A DNA stretch of 57,774 bases, taken from the NCBI RefSeq assembly GCF_001282115.1, contig NZ_LJBR01000122.1, forward strand, positions 1-57,774. The letters run 5' to 3'. Under the pieces are notes generated by a model that saw only the letters and a list, made by a program, of their open reading frames with translations, was not told the DNA's origin and ran no database searches. This DNA is from Streptomyces sp. NRRL B-24085 (GTDB lineage Bacteria > Actinomycetota > Actinomycetes > Streptomycetales > Streptomycetaceae). Shown one piece after another: positions 27,246 through 36,988 of this stretch; the stretch's first letter is position 1, and every line of letters begins with the position of its first letter. Made by a program: the position numbers and the translations under genes.

Positions 27246-28118
27246 TCAGGGGCTTCGGGGTGCTCGGACCACGCCCTCCTGGATCACCGAGATGGCCAGG
27301 CGGCCGTCCTGGGTGTAGATGCGGGCCTGGCCGAGGCCGCGGCCGCCGGAGGCCGACGGGGACTCCTGGTCGTACAGGAGCCATTCGTCGGCGCGGAAGG
27401 GCCGGTGGAACCACATCGCGTGGTCCAGGGACGCGCCGACCACGTCACCGACCGCCCAGCCGCCGCGCCCGTGCGCGAGGAGGATCGAGTCGAGGAGCGT
27501 CATGTCGGAGACGTACGTGGCGAGGACGACGTGCAGCAGCGGGTCGTCAGCGAGCTTGCCGTTGGTGCGGAACCAGACCTGCGAGTGCGGTTCGCGCGGC
27601 TCGCCGAACCGACCGAACGGCGGCTCGTCCACGTACCGCAGGTCGATCGCCTCGCGGGCCTCCAGGAAGCGCTCCACGACCGTCGGATCGAGGTGGTCGT
27701 AGCCGCGCAGCCGGTCCGCGGAGGTGGGCAGCGTCGCCGGATCGGGGGCGGCCGGCATGGCGGCCTGGTGCTCGAAGCCGTCCTCGTGCCGCTGGAAGGA
27801 CGCGGAGAGGGCGAAGATCGGCTGGCCGTGCTGGACCGCGAGCACACGGCGCGCGGTGAAGGAGCGGCCGTCGTTCATGCGGTCGACCGTGTAGACGATC
27901 GGCGCGCCCGGGTCGCCGGGACGCAGGAAGTACGCGTGCAGGGAGTGGGCGAGCCGGTCCTCGGGGACCGTCCGCCCGGCGGCGACCAGCGCCTGCGCCG
28001 CGACCTGCCCGCCGAAGACGCGGGGGACGACGGCGGGGCGGGAGTGGCCGCGGAAGATGTCCTCCTCGATCTGCTCGAGGTCGAGGAGATCGAGGAGGGA
28101 CTGAAGTGCCTGGCTCAT
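27246..28118 (-). CDS. tesB: Acyl-CoA thioesterase II
   Basis: A 290-residue double-hotdog thioesterase. It begins with the TesB-type LLDLLDLEQIEEDIFRG, then VFGGQVAAQALVAAGRTV, LHAYFLRPGDPGAPIVYTVD, DGRSFTARRVLAVQHG and near the end GDVVGASLDHAMWFHRPF with the catalytic Asp, and WLLYDQESPSASGGRG. It hydrolyses medium- and long-chain acyl-CoA to free acid and CoA in the cytosol. Length is normal. ATG 28118 with a normal N terminus; a GGAG-type site is not obvious. It lies 34 bases after the acyl-CoA dehydrogenase gene on the same strand, so the two probably form a small fatty-acid operon. Confidence 0.9.
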   Translation of the reverse strand: MSQALQSLLDLLDLEQIEEDIFRGHSRPAVVPRVFGGQVAAQALVAAGRTVPEDRLAHSLHAYFLRPGDPGAPIVYTVDRMNDGRSFTARRVLAVQHGQPIFALSASFQRHEDGFEHQAAMPAAPDPATLPTSADRLRGYDHLDPTVVERFLEAREAIDLRYVDEPPFGRFGEPREPHSQVWFRTNGKLADDPLLHVVLATYVSDMTLLDSILLAHGRGGWAVGDVVGASLDHAMWFHRPFRADEWLLYDQESPSASGGRGLGQARIYTQDGRLAISVIQEGVVRAPRSP

Positions 28119-28152
28119 GGAGCTGTTGTACCGGCCGGTGATATCGCTCGGC

Positions 28153-29319
28153 TTACAGGCCCATGTCCTTCGCGATGATCGTCTTCATGATCTCGCTGGT
28201 GCCGCCGTAGATGCGGTTGACCCGGTTGTCCGCGTACAGGCGGGCGATCGGGTACTCGTTCATGAAGCCGTAGCCGCCGTGCAGCTGGAGGCAGCGGTCG
28301 ATGACGCGGTGCGCGACCTCGGTGCAGAACAGCTTGGCGCTGGCGGCCTCGGCCGGGGTCAGCTCACCGGCGTCCAGGGCCTCCAGGGCGCGGTCGGCGA
28401 CGGCCTCGGCGGCGTCCACCTCGGCCTGGCAGGCGGCCAGTTCGAACTTGGTGTTCTGGAAGGAGGCGACGGGCTTGCCGAAGACCGTGCGGTCCTGCAC
28501 GTACTCCTTGGCGAACCGGACGGCGGCCTTGGCCTGGGCGTAGGCGCCGAAGGCGATGCCCCAGCGCTCGGAGGCCAGGTTGTGGCCGAGGTAGTAGAAG
28601 CCCTTGTTCTCCTCGCCGAGGAGGTCCTCGACGGGGACCTTCACGTCGACGAACGCCAGCTCGGCGGTGTCGGAGGTCTTCAGGCCGAGCTTGTCCAGCT
28701 TGCGGCCGATGGAGTAGCCCTCGGACTTGGTGTCCACGGCGAACAGGGAGATGCCGTGGCGGCGGTCCTCGGCGGTGGGCGCGGAGGTGCGGGCGCAGAC
28801 GATCACGCGGTCGGCGTGCACGCCACCGGTGATGAAGGTCTTGGAGCCGTTGAGGACGTAGTGCGTGCCGTCCTCGGAGAGCTTGGCGGTGGTCTTCATG
28901 CCCGCGAGGTCGGAGCCGGTGCCCGGCTCGGTCATCGCGAGGGCCCACATCTCCTCGCCGGTGACGAACTTCGGCAGGAAGCGCTTCTTCTGCTCGTCGG
29001 TGGCGAGCATCTTGATGTACGGCAGGCCGAGCAGGACGTGCACACCGGAGCCGCCGAACTGCACGCCCGCGCGTGCGGTCTCCTCGTACATGACGGCCTC
29101 GAACTTGTACGAGTCGATGCCGGCGCCGCCGTACTCCTCGTCCACGCGGATGCCGAAGATGCCGAGCTCGGCGAGCTTGTAGTAGAAGTCGCGCGGCGCC
29201 TGGCCGGCCTGGAACCACTCGTCGTAGACCGGGACGACCTCGGCCTCGATGAAGGCGCGCAGGGTCTCCCGGAACGCCTCGTGGTCCTCGTTGAACACAG
29301 TACGGCGCACCGCCGCCAC
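28153..29319 (-). CDS. Acyl-CoA dehydrogenase
   Basis: A 388-residue FAD-dependent acyl-CoA dehydrogenase. Features are EYGGAGIDSYKFEAVMYEET, MTEPGTGSDLAGMKTTA (FAD/substrate signature), VLNGSKTFITGG and RVIVCART in the middle domain. LQLHGGYGFMNEYPIARLYAD and RIYGGTSEIMKTIIA complete the C-terminal domain. The Tyr-Gly-Gly-Thr-Ser-Glu segment supplies the usual C-terminal region near the catalytic base. Chain-length preference is not visible. The gene precedes tesB and follows the TetR gene with an 87-base gap that contains an 8-base palindrome, AAGCGCTT. Probably beta-oxidation of medium- or long-chain substrates. Confidence 0.9.
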   Translation of the reverse strand: MAAVRRTVFNEDHEAFRETLRAFIEAEVVPVYDEWFQAGQAPRDFYYKLAELGIFGIRVDEEYGGAGIDSYKFEAVMYEETARAGVQFGGSGVHVLLGLPYIKMLATDEQKKRFLPKFVTGEEMWALAMTEPGTGSDLAGMKTTAKLSEDGTHYVLNGSKTFITGGVHADRVIVCARTSAPTAEDRRHGISLFAVDTKSEGYSIGRKLDKLGLKTSDTAELAFVDVKVPVEDLLGEENKGFYYLGHNLASERWGIAFGAYAQAKAAVRFAKEYVQDRTVFGKPVASFQNTKFELAACQAEVDAAEAVADRALEALDAGELTPAEAASAKLFCTEVAHRVIDRCLQLHGGYGFMNEYPIARLYADNRVNRIYGGTSEIMKTIIAKDMGL

Positions 29320-29335
29320 CTCCAGGTACGTGTCT

Positions 29336-29343
29336 AAGCGCTT
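29336..29343. promoter_or_regulatory. Short palindrome upstream of acyl-CoA dehydrogenase
   Basis: AAGCGCTT at 29336-29343 is a perfect 8-base palindrome inside CTAAGCGCTTGCTCAG, 17 bases before the dehydrogenase start. It could be an operator core or chance. Confidence 0.3.
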
Positions 29344-29406
29344 GCTCAGAACATCAAGGTACCGGCGGGTAGGGAGAGGCGTCCAGAGCTGCCCCCGTAA
29401 CGCTCG

Positions 29407-30000
29407 TCACGCCGCCGCGGCCGCGAACGCCCCCCTGGCCATGCGGTGCAGCAGCTCCGCCGTGGCGCCGCGGCCCGGGAGGGAGCCGGGGCGGCCCAGA
29501 TGCGGGGTGGAGTTCAGGAGGCCGAAGACGGAGTGCACGGCCGAGCGGGCCGCGGGTTCGGCGAGGCCGGGGTAGACCTCGCGCAGGCTCGCCACCCACA
29601 GCTCGACGTACTGCCGCTGGAGCTGCCGCACCAGCTTGCGGTCGCTGTCGCGCAGGCGGTCCAGCTCGCGGTCGTGCAGGGTGATCAGGGGGCGGTCGTC
29701 CAGCGCGAAGTCGATGTGGCCCTCGATCAGCGAGTCCAGCAGCGCCCCGGGGTCCCGGCCGTCCGACTCTGCGACCCTGCGCTTGCCGCCCGTCAGGAGG
29801 CGGCCGCTGATGCCGACCAGCAGCTCCGCCAGCATCGCGTCCTTGCCCGCGAAGTGCCGGTAGAGCCCGGGACCGCTGATGCCGACCGCCGCGCCTATCT
29901 CGTCCACGCCCACGCCGTGGAACCCCCGCTCGGCGAACAGCCGCGCGGCCTCCTTGAGGATCTGCTCGCGGCGGCTGGGGGCGTCGGTTCTGGTGGCCAT
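29407..30000 (-). CDS. TetR-family repressor of the leucine/isovalerate operon
   Basis: A 197-residue TetR-type regulator. The N-terminal helix-turn-helix reads LKEAARLFAERGFHGVGVDE followed by IGAAVGISGPGLYRHFAGKD. The remaining helical domain would bind the ligand, likely an acyl-CoA. It is divergent from the methylcrotonyl-CoA carboxylase operon, and the 97-base gap holds two matching 16-base operators at 30023-30066. By analogy with other branched-chain catabolic TetR regulators, I infer repression relieved by a CoA thioester of the pathway, and autoregulation. ATG 30000; no strong ribosome site is seen, so the start could shift slightly. Confidence 0.88.
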   Translation of the reverse strand: MATRTDAPSRREQILKEAARLFAERGFHGVGVDEIGAAVGISGPGLYRHFAGKDAMLAELLVGISGRLLTGGKRRVAESDGRDPGALLDSLIEGHIDFALDDRPLITLHDRELDRLRDSDRKLVRQLQRQYVELWVASLREVYPGLAEPAARSAVHSVFGLLNSTPHLGRPGSLPGRGATAELLHRMARGAFAAAAA

Positions 30001-30022
30001 GGAGGCAATTCTAGACAGGGAG

Positions 30023-30066
30023 GTTAGCGGTCGTTAACCTGGAGGAAATGGTTAACGCTCATTAAC
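30023..30066. promoter_or_regulatory. Paired TetR-type operators
   Basis: GTTAGCGGTCGTTAAC at 30023-30038 and GTTAACGCTCATTAAC at 30051-30066 are near-identical imperfect palindromes, 28 bases centre to centre, between the divergent regulator and carboxylase genes. Both fit a GTTA-CG-TC-TTAAC pattern. Tandem spacing near an integral number of helical turns suits two dimers. Confidence 0.75.
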
Positions 30067-30097
30067 AGGCGATCACTGGGTGAGGGGACCGCGGGAC

Positions 30098-31714
30098 ATG
30101 GATCAGGCACCCGAGCTGACGAGCGCGGCAGATCCCGCGTCGGCGGCCTGGAAGGCCAACGAGGAGGCCCACCGGGCCCTCGTGGACGAGCTGCGGGACA
30201 AGCTCGCCGCCGCCGGCATGGGCGGCGGCGAGAAGGCGCGCGAGCGGCACACCGCGCGCGGCAAGCTGTTGCCCAGGGACCGGGTCGACACCCTCCTGGA
30301 CCCCGGTTCGCCCTTCCTGGAGCTGGCCCCGCTCGCCGCCGACGGGATGTACGACGGGCAGGCCCCGGCCGCCGGGGTCATCGCCGGGATCGGGCGGGTC
30401 AGCGGACGCGAGTGCGTCGTCGTCGCCAACGACGCGACCGTCAAGGGCGGCACGTACTACCCGATGACGGTGAAGAAGCACCTGCGCGCGCAGGAGGTGG
30501 CCCTCGACAACCGCCTCCCCTGCGTCTACCTCGTGGACTCCGGCGGCGCCTTCCTGCCCATGCAGGACGAGGTCTTCCCGGACCGCGAGCACTTCGGGCG
30601 GATCTTCTACAACCAGGCCCGGATGTCCGGCGCGGGCATCCCGCAGATCGCGGCGGTGCTCGGCTCGTGCACGGCCGGGGGCGCCTACGTCCCCGCCATG
30701 AGCGACGAGGCGGTCATCGTCCGCAACCAGGGCACGATCTTCCTCGGCGGCCCGCCCCTCGTGAAGGCAGCCACCGGCGAGGTCGTCACCGCGGAGGAGC
30801 TCGGCGGCGGCGAGGTGCACTCCCGGATCTCCGGCGTCACCGACCACCTCGCCGAGGACGACGCCCACGCGCTGCGGATCGTCCGGAACATCGTGGCGAC
30901 CCTTCCCGCGCGCGGACCGCTGCCGTGGTCCGTGGAGCCCGCGGTGGAGCCGAAGGTCGACCCCCACGGCCTCTACGGCGCGGTGCCGGTGGACTCCCGC
31001 ACCCCCTACGACGTCCGCGAGATCATCGCGCGCATCACCGACGGCTCGCGTTTCGCCGAGTTCAAGGCCGAGTTCGGGCAGACCCTGGTCACCGGCTTCG
31101 CCCGGATCCACGGCCACCCGGTCGGGATCGTGGCGAACAACGGCATCCTGTTCTCCGAGTCCGCCCAGAAGGGCGCCCACTTCATCGAGCTGTGCGACCA
31201 GCGCGGCATCCCGCTGCTGTTCCTCCAGAACATCTCCGGCTTCATGGTGGGCAGGGACTACGAGGCCGGTGGCATCGCCAAGCACGGCGCCAAGATGGTG
31301 ACCGCGGTCGCCTGCACGCGCGTGCCCAAGCTGACCGTCGTCGTCGGCGGTTCGTACGGCGCCGGCAACTACTCGATGTGCGGCCGGGCCTACTCCCCCC
31401 GCTTCCTGTGGATGTGGCCCAACGCCAAGATCTCCGTCATGGGCGGCGAACAGGCCGCCTCCGTCCTCGCGACCGTCAAGCGGGACCAGTTGGAGTCCCG
31501 TGGGGAGACCTGGTCCGCCGAGGACGAGGAGACCTTCAAGGACCCGATCCGCGCCCAGTACGAGCGCCAGGGCAACGCCTACTACGCCACCGCCCGGCTC
31601 TGGGACGACGGGGTCATCGACCCGCTGGACACCCGTCAGGTGCTCGGCCTGGCCCTGACCGCATGCGCCAACGCGCCGCTGGGCGATCCCCAGTTCGGCG
31701 TCTTCCGGATGTGA
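30098..31714 (+). CDS. mccB: 3-methylcrotonyl-CoA carboxylase beta (carboxyltransferase) subunit
   Basis: A 538-residue carboxyltransferase. It carries the methylcrotonyl-type features [79 protein letters not shown] and [20 protein letters not shown]. The last segment and the 'QNISGFMVG' type motif distinguish methylcrotonyl/acyl-CoA carboxylases from acetyl-CoA AccD. It transfers CO2 from biotin to 3-methylcrotonyl-CoA in leucine breakdown. The frame extends to GTG 30080; I chose ATG 30098. It is the first gene of the four-gene operon; 6 bases separate it from mccA. Confidence 0.9.
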   Translation: MDQAPELTSAADPASAAWKANEEAHRALVDELRDKLAAAGMGGGEKARERHTARGKLLPRDRVDTLLDPGSPFLELAPLAADGMYDGQAPAAGVIAGIGRVSGRECVVVANDATVKGGTYYPMTVKKHLRAQEVALDNRLPCVYLVDSGGAFLPMQDEVFPDREHFGRIFYNQARMSGAGIPQIAAVLGSCTAGGAYVPAMSDEAVIVRNQGTIFLGGPPLVKAATGEVVTAEELGGGEVHSRISGVTDHLAEDDAHALRIVRNIVATLPARGPLPWSVEPAVEPKVDPHGLYGAVPVDSRTPYDVREIIARITDGSRFAEFKAEFGQTLVTGFARIHGHPVGIVANNGILFSESAQKGAHFIELCDQRGIPLLFLQNISGFMVGRDYEAGGIAKHGAKMVTAVACTRVPKLTVVVGGSYGAGNYSMCGRAYSPRFLWMWPNAKISVMGGEQAASVLATVKRDQLESRGETWSAEDEETFKDPIRAQYERQGNAYYATARLWDDGVIDPLDTRQVLGLALTACANAPLGDPQFGVFRM

Positions 31715-31720
31715 GGACCC

Positions 31721-33634
31721 ATGTTTGACACAGTGCTTGTCGCCAACCGGGGCGAGATCGCGGTCCGCGTCATCCGCACGCTCAGGGCCCTGGGTGTACG
31801 TTCCGTCGCCGTCTTCTCCGACGCGGACGCCGACGCCCGGCACGTCCGGGAGGCCGACACCGCCGTACGGCTGGGGCCGGCGCCGGCCTCGGAGAGCTAT
31901 CTGTCCGCCGAGCGGCTCCTTGAGGCGGCCGCCCGCACCGGCGCCCAGGCCGTCCACCCCGGCTACGGCTTCCTCGCGGAGAACGCGACCTTCGCGCGCG
32001 CGTGCGCCGACGCCGGGCTGGTCTTCATCGGGCCGCCCGCCGACGCCATCGCCCTCATGGGCGACAAGATCCGCGCCAAGGAGACCGTGCAGGCGGCCGG
32101 AGTGCCCGTGGTCCCCGGCGGCCGGGACCCCGAACTCGTCGAGGCGGCTCGCGCGTTGGGCGCCCCGGTGCTGCTCAAGCCCAGCGCGGGCGGCGGCGGC
32201 AAGGGCATGCGGCTGGTCCGGGACCTGACGGTGCTCGACGAGGAGATCGCCGCGGCCCGCCGCGAGGCCCGCGCCTCCTTCGGCGACGACACCCTGCTCG
32301 TGGAGCGGTGGGTCGACCGGCCCCGGCACATCGAGATCCAGGTGCTCGCGGACGGCCACGGCAACGTGATCCACCTCGGTGAGCGCGAGTGCTCCCTCCA
32401 GCGCCGCCACCAGAAGATCATCGAGGAGGCGCCCAGCGTCCTCCTCGACGAGGACACGCGCGCGTCTATGGGCGCGGCGGCGGTCGAGGCGGCCCGCTCC
32501 TGCGGCTACCGGGGCGCGGGCACGGTGGAGTTCATCGTGCCGGGCGACGATCCCTCGTCGTACTACTTCATGGAGATGAACACCCGACTCCAGGTGGAGC
32601 ACCCGGTCACCGAGCTGGTCACCGGACTCGACCTGGTGGAGTGGCAGCTCCGGGTCGCCGCGGGCGAGCGGCTGCCGTACGGGCAGCAGGACGTCTCCCT
32701 CACCGGGCACGCGATCGAGGCCCGCGTCTGCGCGGAGGACCCCGCCCGCGGCTTCCTGCCCTCCGGCGGCACGGTGCTGCGCCTGCGTGAACCCCAGGGC
32801 GACGGCGTCCGCACCGACTCGGGGCTCAGCGAGGGCACCGAGGTCGGCAGCCTGTACGACCCGATGCTGTCCAAGGTCATCGCGTACGGCCCGGACCGCG
32901 CGACCGCGCTCAGGAAGCTCCGGGCGGCCCTCGCGGAGACGGTGACGCTCGGCGTCCAGACCAACGCGGGTTTCCTGCGCCGGCTCCTCGCCCATCCGGA
33001 CGTGGTGCGGGGCGAGTTGGACACCGGGCTCGTCGAGCGGGCGGTGGACGACCTGGTCTCCACCGACGTACCGGAGGAGGTGTACGAGGCGGCGGCGGCC
33101 GTACGCCTCGACGCGCTGCGGCCTCGTGAGGAGGGCTGGACCGACCCGTTCTCGGTGCCGAGCGGCTGGCGGCTCGGGGGCGCCCCGAAGCCCGTCGGCT
33201 TCCACCTGCGGGTGCAGGACCCGGTGGAGTACGTCCCGCGCGGCACCCACACCGTCACCGCCGACCAGGTCACCGTCACCCTCGACGGCGTCCGGCACAC
33301 CTTCCACCGCGCCGCCGACTGGATCGGCCGGGACGGCGACGCCTGGCACGTGCGGGACCACGACCCGGTGGCCGCGTCCCTGACCCGCGGCGGGCACGCG
33401 GGGGCGGACTCCCTCACCGCGCCCATGCCCGGCACGGTGACCGTCGTGAAGGTCGCGGTCGGGGACGAGGTGGCCGCCGGGCAGAGCCTGCTCGTCGTCG
33501 AGGCGATGAAGATGGAGCACGTCATCTCCGCCCCGCACGCCGGCACGGTCGCCGAGCTGGACGTCACTCCGGGCACCACGGTCGCGATGGACCAGGTGCT
33601 CGCCGTCATCGCCCCGGTGGAGGAGGAGAAATGA
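31721..33634 (+). CDS. mccA: 3-methylcrotonyl-CoA carboxylase alpha (biotin carboxylase/carrier) subunit
   Basis: A 637-residue protein with an N-terminal biotin carboxylase and a C-terminal biotin carrier domain. The biotin carboxylase has [23 protein letters not shown]-grasp segments [14 protein letters not shown], and [14 protein letters not shown]. The carrier domain ends [17 protein letters not shown]; Lys near residue 597 is the biotin site. It carboxylates biotin with ATP and bicarbonate for MccB. Length is that expected for MCC-alpha type subunits. Its stop overlaps the HMG-CoA lyase start by 4 bases (ATGA), a sign of translational coupling. Confidence 0.92.
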   Translation: MFDTVLVANRGEIAVRVIRTLRALGVRSVAVFSDADADARHVREADTAVRLGPAPASESYLSAERLLEAAARTGAQAVHPGYGFLAENATFARACADAGLVFIGPPADAIALMGDKIRAKETVQAAGVPVVPGGRDPELVEAARALGAPVLLKPSAGGGGKGMRLVRDLTVLDEEIAAARREARASFGDDTLLVERWVDRPRHIEIQVLADGHGNVIHLGERECSLQRRHQKIIEEAPSVLLDEDTRASMGAAAVEAARSCGYRGAGTVEFIVPGDDPSSYYFMEMNTRLQVEHPVTELVTGLDLVEWQLRVAAGERLPYGQQDVSLTGHAIEARVCAEDPARGFLPSGGTVLRLREPQGDGVRTDSGLSEGTEVGSLYDPMLSKVIAYGPDRATALRKLRAALAETVTLGVQTNAGFLRRLLAHPDVVRGELDTGLVERAVDDLVSTDVPEEVYEAAAAVRLDALRPREEGWTDPFSVPSGWRLGGAPKPVGFHLRVQDPVEYVPRGTHTVTADQVTVTLDGVRHTFHRAADWIGRDGDAWHVRDHDPVAASLTRGGHAGADSLTAPMPGTVTVVKVAVGDEVAAGQSLLVVEAMKMEHVISAPHAGTVAELDVTPGTTVAMDQVLAVIAPVEEEK

Positions 33635-34551
33635 CGCTCCCCATGGTCCTGCCGGAAGCGGGGCTCCCCGCCCGGGTCCGCATCCACGAGGTCGGCGCCC
33701 GCGACGGCCTGCAGAACGAGAAGTCGACCGTGCCGACCGAGGTCAAGGCGGAGTTCGTGCGCCGCCTCGCCGAGGCCGGGCTGACGACGATCGAGGCGAC
33801 GAGCTTCGTCCACCCGAAGTGGGTGCCCCAGCTCGCCGACGCGGAGCAGCTGTTCCCGCAGATCAGCGACCTCCCGGTGGACCTCCCGGTCCTGGTGCCC
33901 AACGAACGCGGCCTGGACCGGGCCCTCGCGCTCGGCGCGACCCGCGTCGCCGTGTTCGCGAGCGCCACCGAGTCCTTCGCCAAGGCCAACCTCAACCGCA
34001 CGGTCGACGAGGCACTGGCGATGTTCGAGCCGGTCGTCGCGCGGGCCAAGGCCGAGGGCGTACACGTCCGCGGCTACCTGTCGATGTGCTTCGGCGACCC
34101 CTGGGAGGGCGCGGTCCCGGTCCCCCGGGTCACCAGGGTCTGCCGCGCCCTGCTCGACATGGGCTGCGACGAGCTGAGCCTCGGCGACACCATCGGGGTG
34201 GCCACCCCGGGCCACGTCCGCGCGCTGCTGACCGAGCTCGACGTCCCGGTCGAGAAGGTGGGCGTGCACTTCCACGACACCTACGGCCAGGCCCTCGCCA
34301 ACACCCACGCCGCCCTCCAGCACGGCGTCACCACCGTGGACGCCTCCGCGGGCGGCCTCGGCGGCTGCCCGTACGCCAAGTCCGCCACCGGCAACCTCGC
34401 CACCGAGGACCTCGTGTGGATGCTTCAGGGCCTCGGCATCGACACCGGTGTCGACCTCGGCCGTCTCGTCGCCACCAGCGCCTGGATGGCCGAACACCTG
34501 GGCCGACCCAGCCCGTCCCGCACCGTCCGCGCCCTCTCCCACCAGGAGTGA
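33631..34551 (+). CDS. hmgL: Hydroxymethylglutaryl-CoA lyase
   Basis: A 306-residue lyase that splits HMG-CoA to acetoacetate and acetyl-CoA, the last step of leucine degradation. It has [74 protein letters not shown] and the lyase signature [20 protein letters not shown] (catalytic Cys). Start ATG 33631 overlaps mccA by 4 bases and the dehydrogenase follows 6 bases after its stop. The hydratase that makes HMG-CoA from 3-methylglutaconyl-CoA is not in this operon, so it must be encoded elsewhere. Confidence 0.92.
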   Translation: MTLPMVLPEAGLPARVRIHEVGARDGLQNEKSTVPTEVKAEFVRRLAEAGLTTIEATSFVHPKWVPQLADAEQLFPQISDLPVDLPVLVPNERGLDRALALGATRVAVFASATESFAKANLNRTVDEALAMFEPVVARAKAEGVHVRGYLSMCFGDPWEGAVPVPRVTRVCRALLDMGCDELSLGDTIGVATPGHVRALLTELDVPVEKVGVHFHDTYGQALANTHAALQHGVTTVDASAGGLGGCPYAKSATGNLATEDLVWMLQGLGIDTGVDLGRLVATSAWMAEHLGRPSPSRTVRALSHQE

Positions 34552-34557
34552 ACCCCG

Positions 34558-35718
34558 ATGGACCACCGTCTCTCCCCCGAACTGGAAGAACTCCGCCGTA
34601 CCGTAGAGGAGTTCGCCCACGACGTGGTGGCGCCGAAGATCGGCGAGTACTACGAGCACCACGAGTTCCCCTACGAGATCGTCCGCGAGATGGGCCGCAT
34701 GGGCCTGTTCGGGCTGCCGTTCCCCGAGGAGTACGGCGGGATGGGCGGCGACTACCTGGCCCTCGGCCTGGTGCTTGAGGAACTCGCGCGCGTGGACTCG
34801 TCGGTGGCCATCACCCTGGAGGCCGGCGTCTCCCTCGGCGCCATGCCGCTGCACCTGTTCGGCACCGAGGAGCAGAAGCGCGAGTGGCTGCCCCGGCTGT
34901 GCTCGGGCGAGATCCTGGGCGCCTTCGGCCTCACGGAACCGGACGGCGGCAGCGACGCCGGGGCGACCCGCACGACGGCCCGCCTGGACCCCGACACCGA
35001 CGAGTGGGTCATCAACGGCACCAAGTGCTTCATCACCAACTCCGGCACCGACATCACCGGCCTGGTCACCGTCACCGCGGTCACCGGCCGCAAGCCCGAC
35101 GGCAGGCCGCTGATCTCCTCGATCATCGTCCCCTCGGGCACCCCGGGCTTCACCGTCGCCCCGCCGTACTCCAAGGTCGGCTGGAACGCCTCCGACACCC
35201 GTGAGCTGTCCTTCTCCGACGTCCGGGTCCCGGCGGCGAACCTGCTGGGCGAACAGGGCCGCGGCTACGCCCAGTTCCTGCGGATCCTCGACGAGGGCCG
35301 GATCGCCATCGCGGCGCTCGCGACCGGACTCGCGCAGGGCTGTGTGGACGAGTCCGTGAAGTACGCCAAGGAGCGGGAGGCGTTCGGGAAGCCCATCGGC
35401 GCCAACCAGGCCATCCAGTTCAAGATCGCCGACATGGAGATGAAGGCCCACACGGCCCGCCTCGCCTGGCGGGACGCGGCCTCGCGCCTGGTCGCCGGCG
35501 AGCCCTTCAAGAAGGAGGCGGCCCTCGCCAAGCTGTACTCCTCCACGATCGCCGTCGACAACGCCCGTGACGCCACCCAGATCCACGGCGGATACGGCTT
35601 CATGAACGAGTACCCGGTGGCCCGGATGTGGCGCGACTCCAAGATCCTGGAGATCGGCGAGGGCACCAGCGAGGTCCAGCGGATGCTGATCGCACGGGAG
35701 TTGGGGCTGGTGGGTTAA
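34558..35718 (+). CDS. acdH: Acyl-CoA dehydrogenase (isovaleryl/branched-chain type)
   Basis: A 386-residue FAD-dependent dehydrogenase with LEELRRTVEEFAHDVVAPKI, FPEEYGGMGGDYLALGLVLE, GLTEPDGGSDAGATRTTA, VINGTKCFITNSGTDITG, THQIHGGYG-like IHGGYGFMNEYPVARMWRD and EIGEGTSEVQRMLIARELG. Its place as the fourth gene after the methylcrotonyl-CoA carboxylase and HMG-CoA lyase genes points to isovaleryl-CoA, whose product is the MCC substrate. From memory the S. coelicolor equivalent was named acdH and linked to branched-chain amino acids. Substrate range cannot be fixed from sequence alone. ATG 34558. Confidence 0.88.
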   Translation: MDHRLSPELEELRRTVEEFAHDVVAPKIGEYYEHHEFPYEIVREMGRMGLFGLPFPEEYGGMGGDYLALGLVLEELARVDSSVAITLEAGVSLGAMPLHLFGTEEQKREWLPRLCSGEILGAFGLTEPDGGSDAGATRTTARLDPDTDEWVINGTKCFITNSGTDITGLVTVTAVTGRKPDGRPLISSIIVPSGTPGFTVAPPYSKVGWNASDTRELSFSDVRVPAANLLGEQGRGYAQFLRILDEGRIAIAALATGLAQGCVDESVKYAKEREAFGKPIGANQAIQFKIADMEMKAHTARLAWRDAASRLVAGEPFKKEAALAKLYSSTIAVDNARDATQIHGGYGFMNEYPVARMWRDSKILEIGEGTSEVQRMLIARELGLVG

Positions 35719-35780
35719 TCCGCAGCTCACAGAGCGTCCACAGCTTGGACGGGACGGCGCCCCGCCCTCTGGACATTCGA

Positions 35781-35799
35781 TGAGGTTAGGCTAACCTAC
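35781..35799. promoter_or_regulatory. Iron box (DmdR-type) upstream of desE
   Basis: TGAGGTTAGGCTAACCTAC at 35781-35799 matches the actinobacterial iron box TTAGGTTAGGCTAACCTAA except at the outer bases. It lies 50 bases before desE. DmdR1-type repressors with ferrous iron bind such sites, so desE should be transcribed when iron is scarce. Confidence 0.88.
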
Positions 35800-35848
35800 G
35801 TTCGAACTTGTCCGGCGGGCGCTCAGCCCCGTTCGAAAGCAGCCACAC

Positions 35849-36895
35849 ATGTCCAACGCAAGAGCCGCCCACCTCACCCGCCGTGGCATCCTCGCCGCGG
35901 GCGGCGCGCTCGGCCTCGGCGCCGTGCTCGCGGCCTGCGGTGACGACGACTCCAGCAGCGAGGGCTCTGGCAAGGGGACCACGGCCGCCAAGTCCGGGGC
36001 GTGGAGCTTCAAGGACGACCGCGGCACGACCGTCAAGCTCGACAAGGTCCCCACGAAGATCGTCGCCTTCGTCGGCGTCGCCGCCGCGCTGTACGACTAC
36101 GGCATCGAGGTCAAGGGCGTCTTCGGCCCCACCAAGACCAAGGACGGCAAGGCCGACGTCCAGGCCGGCGACATGGACGTCAGCAAGCTGACCGTCTTCG
36201 GCAACGTCTGGGACCAGTTCAACGTCGAGCAGTACGCGGCCTTCGCGCCCGAGGTCCTCATCTCCACGACCTTCGACAGCGCCGGCACCCTCTGGTACGT
36301 CCCCGCGGCCTCCGCCTCCAAGATCGCCAAGCTGGCGCCGAGCGTGGCGGTCTCCGTGTACGACCGTCAGATCACCACGCCCCTCCAGCGGGTGTGGGAG
36401 CTGGCCGAGTCCCTCGGCGCCGACATGAAGGCGGCGAAGGTCACCGACGCGAAGAAGCGGTTCGAGGCGGCGTCGGAGCGGCTGCGCGCCGCGGCCAAGG
36501 CCCACCCCGACATCAAGGTGCTCGCCGGGTCCGCCGCCCAGGACGTCTTCTACGTCTCCGGCACCAACCTCTCCATCGACCTGGAGTACTTCAAGGCCCT
36601 CGGCGTGAACTTCGTGGAGCCCCCGGCGTCCGTGCTCAAGGCGTCCGGCGGCTGGTACGAGTCGCTGAGCTGGGAGAACGTCGACAAGTACAAGGCCGAC
36701 ATCATCATGATGGACGACCGTACGGCGACGATCCAGCCGGCCGACATCACCGAGGCCACCTGGAAGAAGCTGCCCGCGGTGAAGGCCGGGCAGGTCATCG
36801 CCCGTTCTCCGGAGCCGATCCTGTCGTACGACAAGTGCGTGGCGATGGTGGAGAACCTCGCGAAGGCGATCGAGACCGCGAAGAAGGTCAGCTAG
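35849..36895 (+). CDS. desE: Ferrioxamine siderophore-binding lipoprotein
   Basis: A 348-residue periplasmic-type binding protein anchored to the membrane. The signal TRRGILAAGGALGLGAVLAACG has a twin-arginine and a lipobox LAAC with Cys at residue 30. The mature domain has the siderophore-binding fold: TTVKLDKVPTKIVAFVGVAA, LYDYGIEVKGVFGP, YAAFAPEVLISTTFD, and LAGSAAQDVFYVSGTNLS. DesE binds ferrioxamines and delivers them to an ABC permease encoded elsewhere. It stands next to desF and the desABCD genes and has its own iron box. The 3' flank carries a dispersed streptomycete repeat at 36906-36954. Confidence 0.92.
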   Translation: MSNARAAHLTRRGILAAGGALGLGAVLAACGDDDSSSEGSGKGTTAAKSGAWSFKDDRGTTVKLDKVPTKIVAFVGVAAALYDYGIEVKGVFGPTKTKDGKADVQAGDMDVSKLTVFGNVWDQFNVEQYAAFAPEVLISTTFDSAGTLWYVPAASASKIAKLAPSVAVSVYDRQITTPLQRVWELAESLGADMKAAKVTDAKKRFEAASERLRAAAKAHPDIKVLAGSAAQDVFYVSGTNLSIDLEYFKALGVNFVEPPASVLKASGGWYESLSWENVDKYKADIIMMDDRTATIQPADITEATWKKLPAVKAGQVIARSPEPILSYDKCVAMVENLAKAIETAKKVS

Positions 36896-36905
36896 GCGCG
36901 TTGTC

Positions 36906-36954
36906 GTCTGCGGGCGCGTGGGGGCTTGTCGCGCAGTTCCCCGCGCCCTTGAGT
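36906..36954 (-). repeat. Dispersed Streptomyces intergenic repeat, copy 1
   Basis: On the minus strand it contains GGGCGCGGGGAACTGCGCGA, a word recalled as scattered through many streptomycete genomes. The same element follows glmS at 48191-48238. It begins 10 bases after the desE stop and can fold imperfectly; a terminator role is possible. Confidence 0.75.
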
Positions 36955-36988
36955 AGGCACACCTGACGTCGATTCAGGAGGTACCCCC

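Noticed and set aside
30062..33538. 1,158-residue minus-strand frame over the carboxylase genes
   Set aside because: Antisense shadow of mccB and mccA; long open antisense frames are expected in GC-rich coding DNA.
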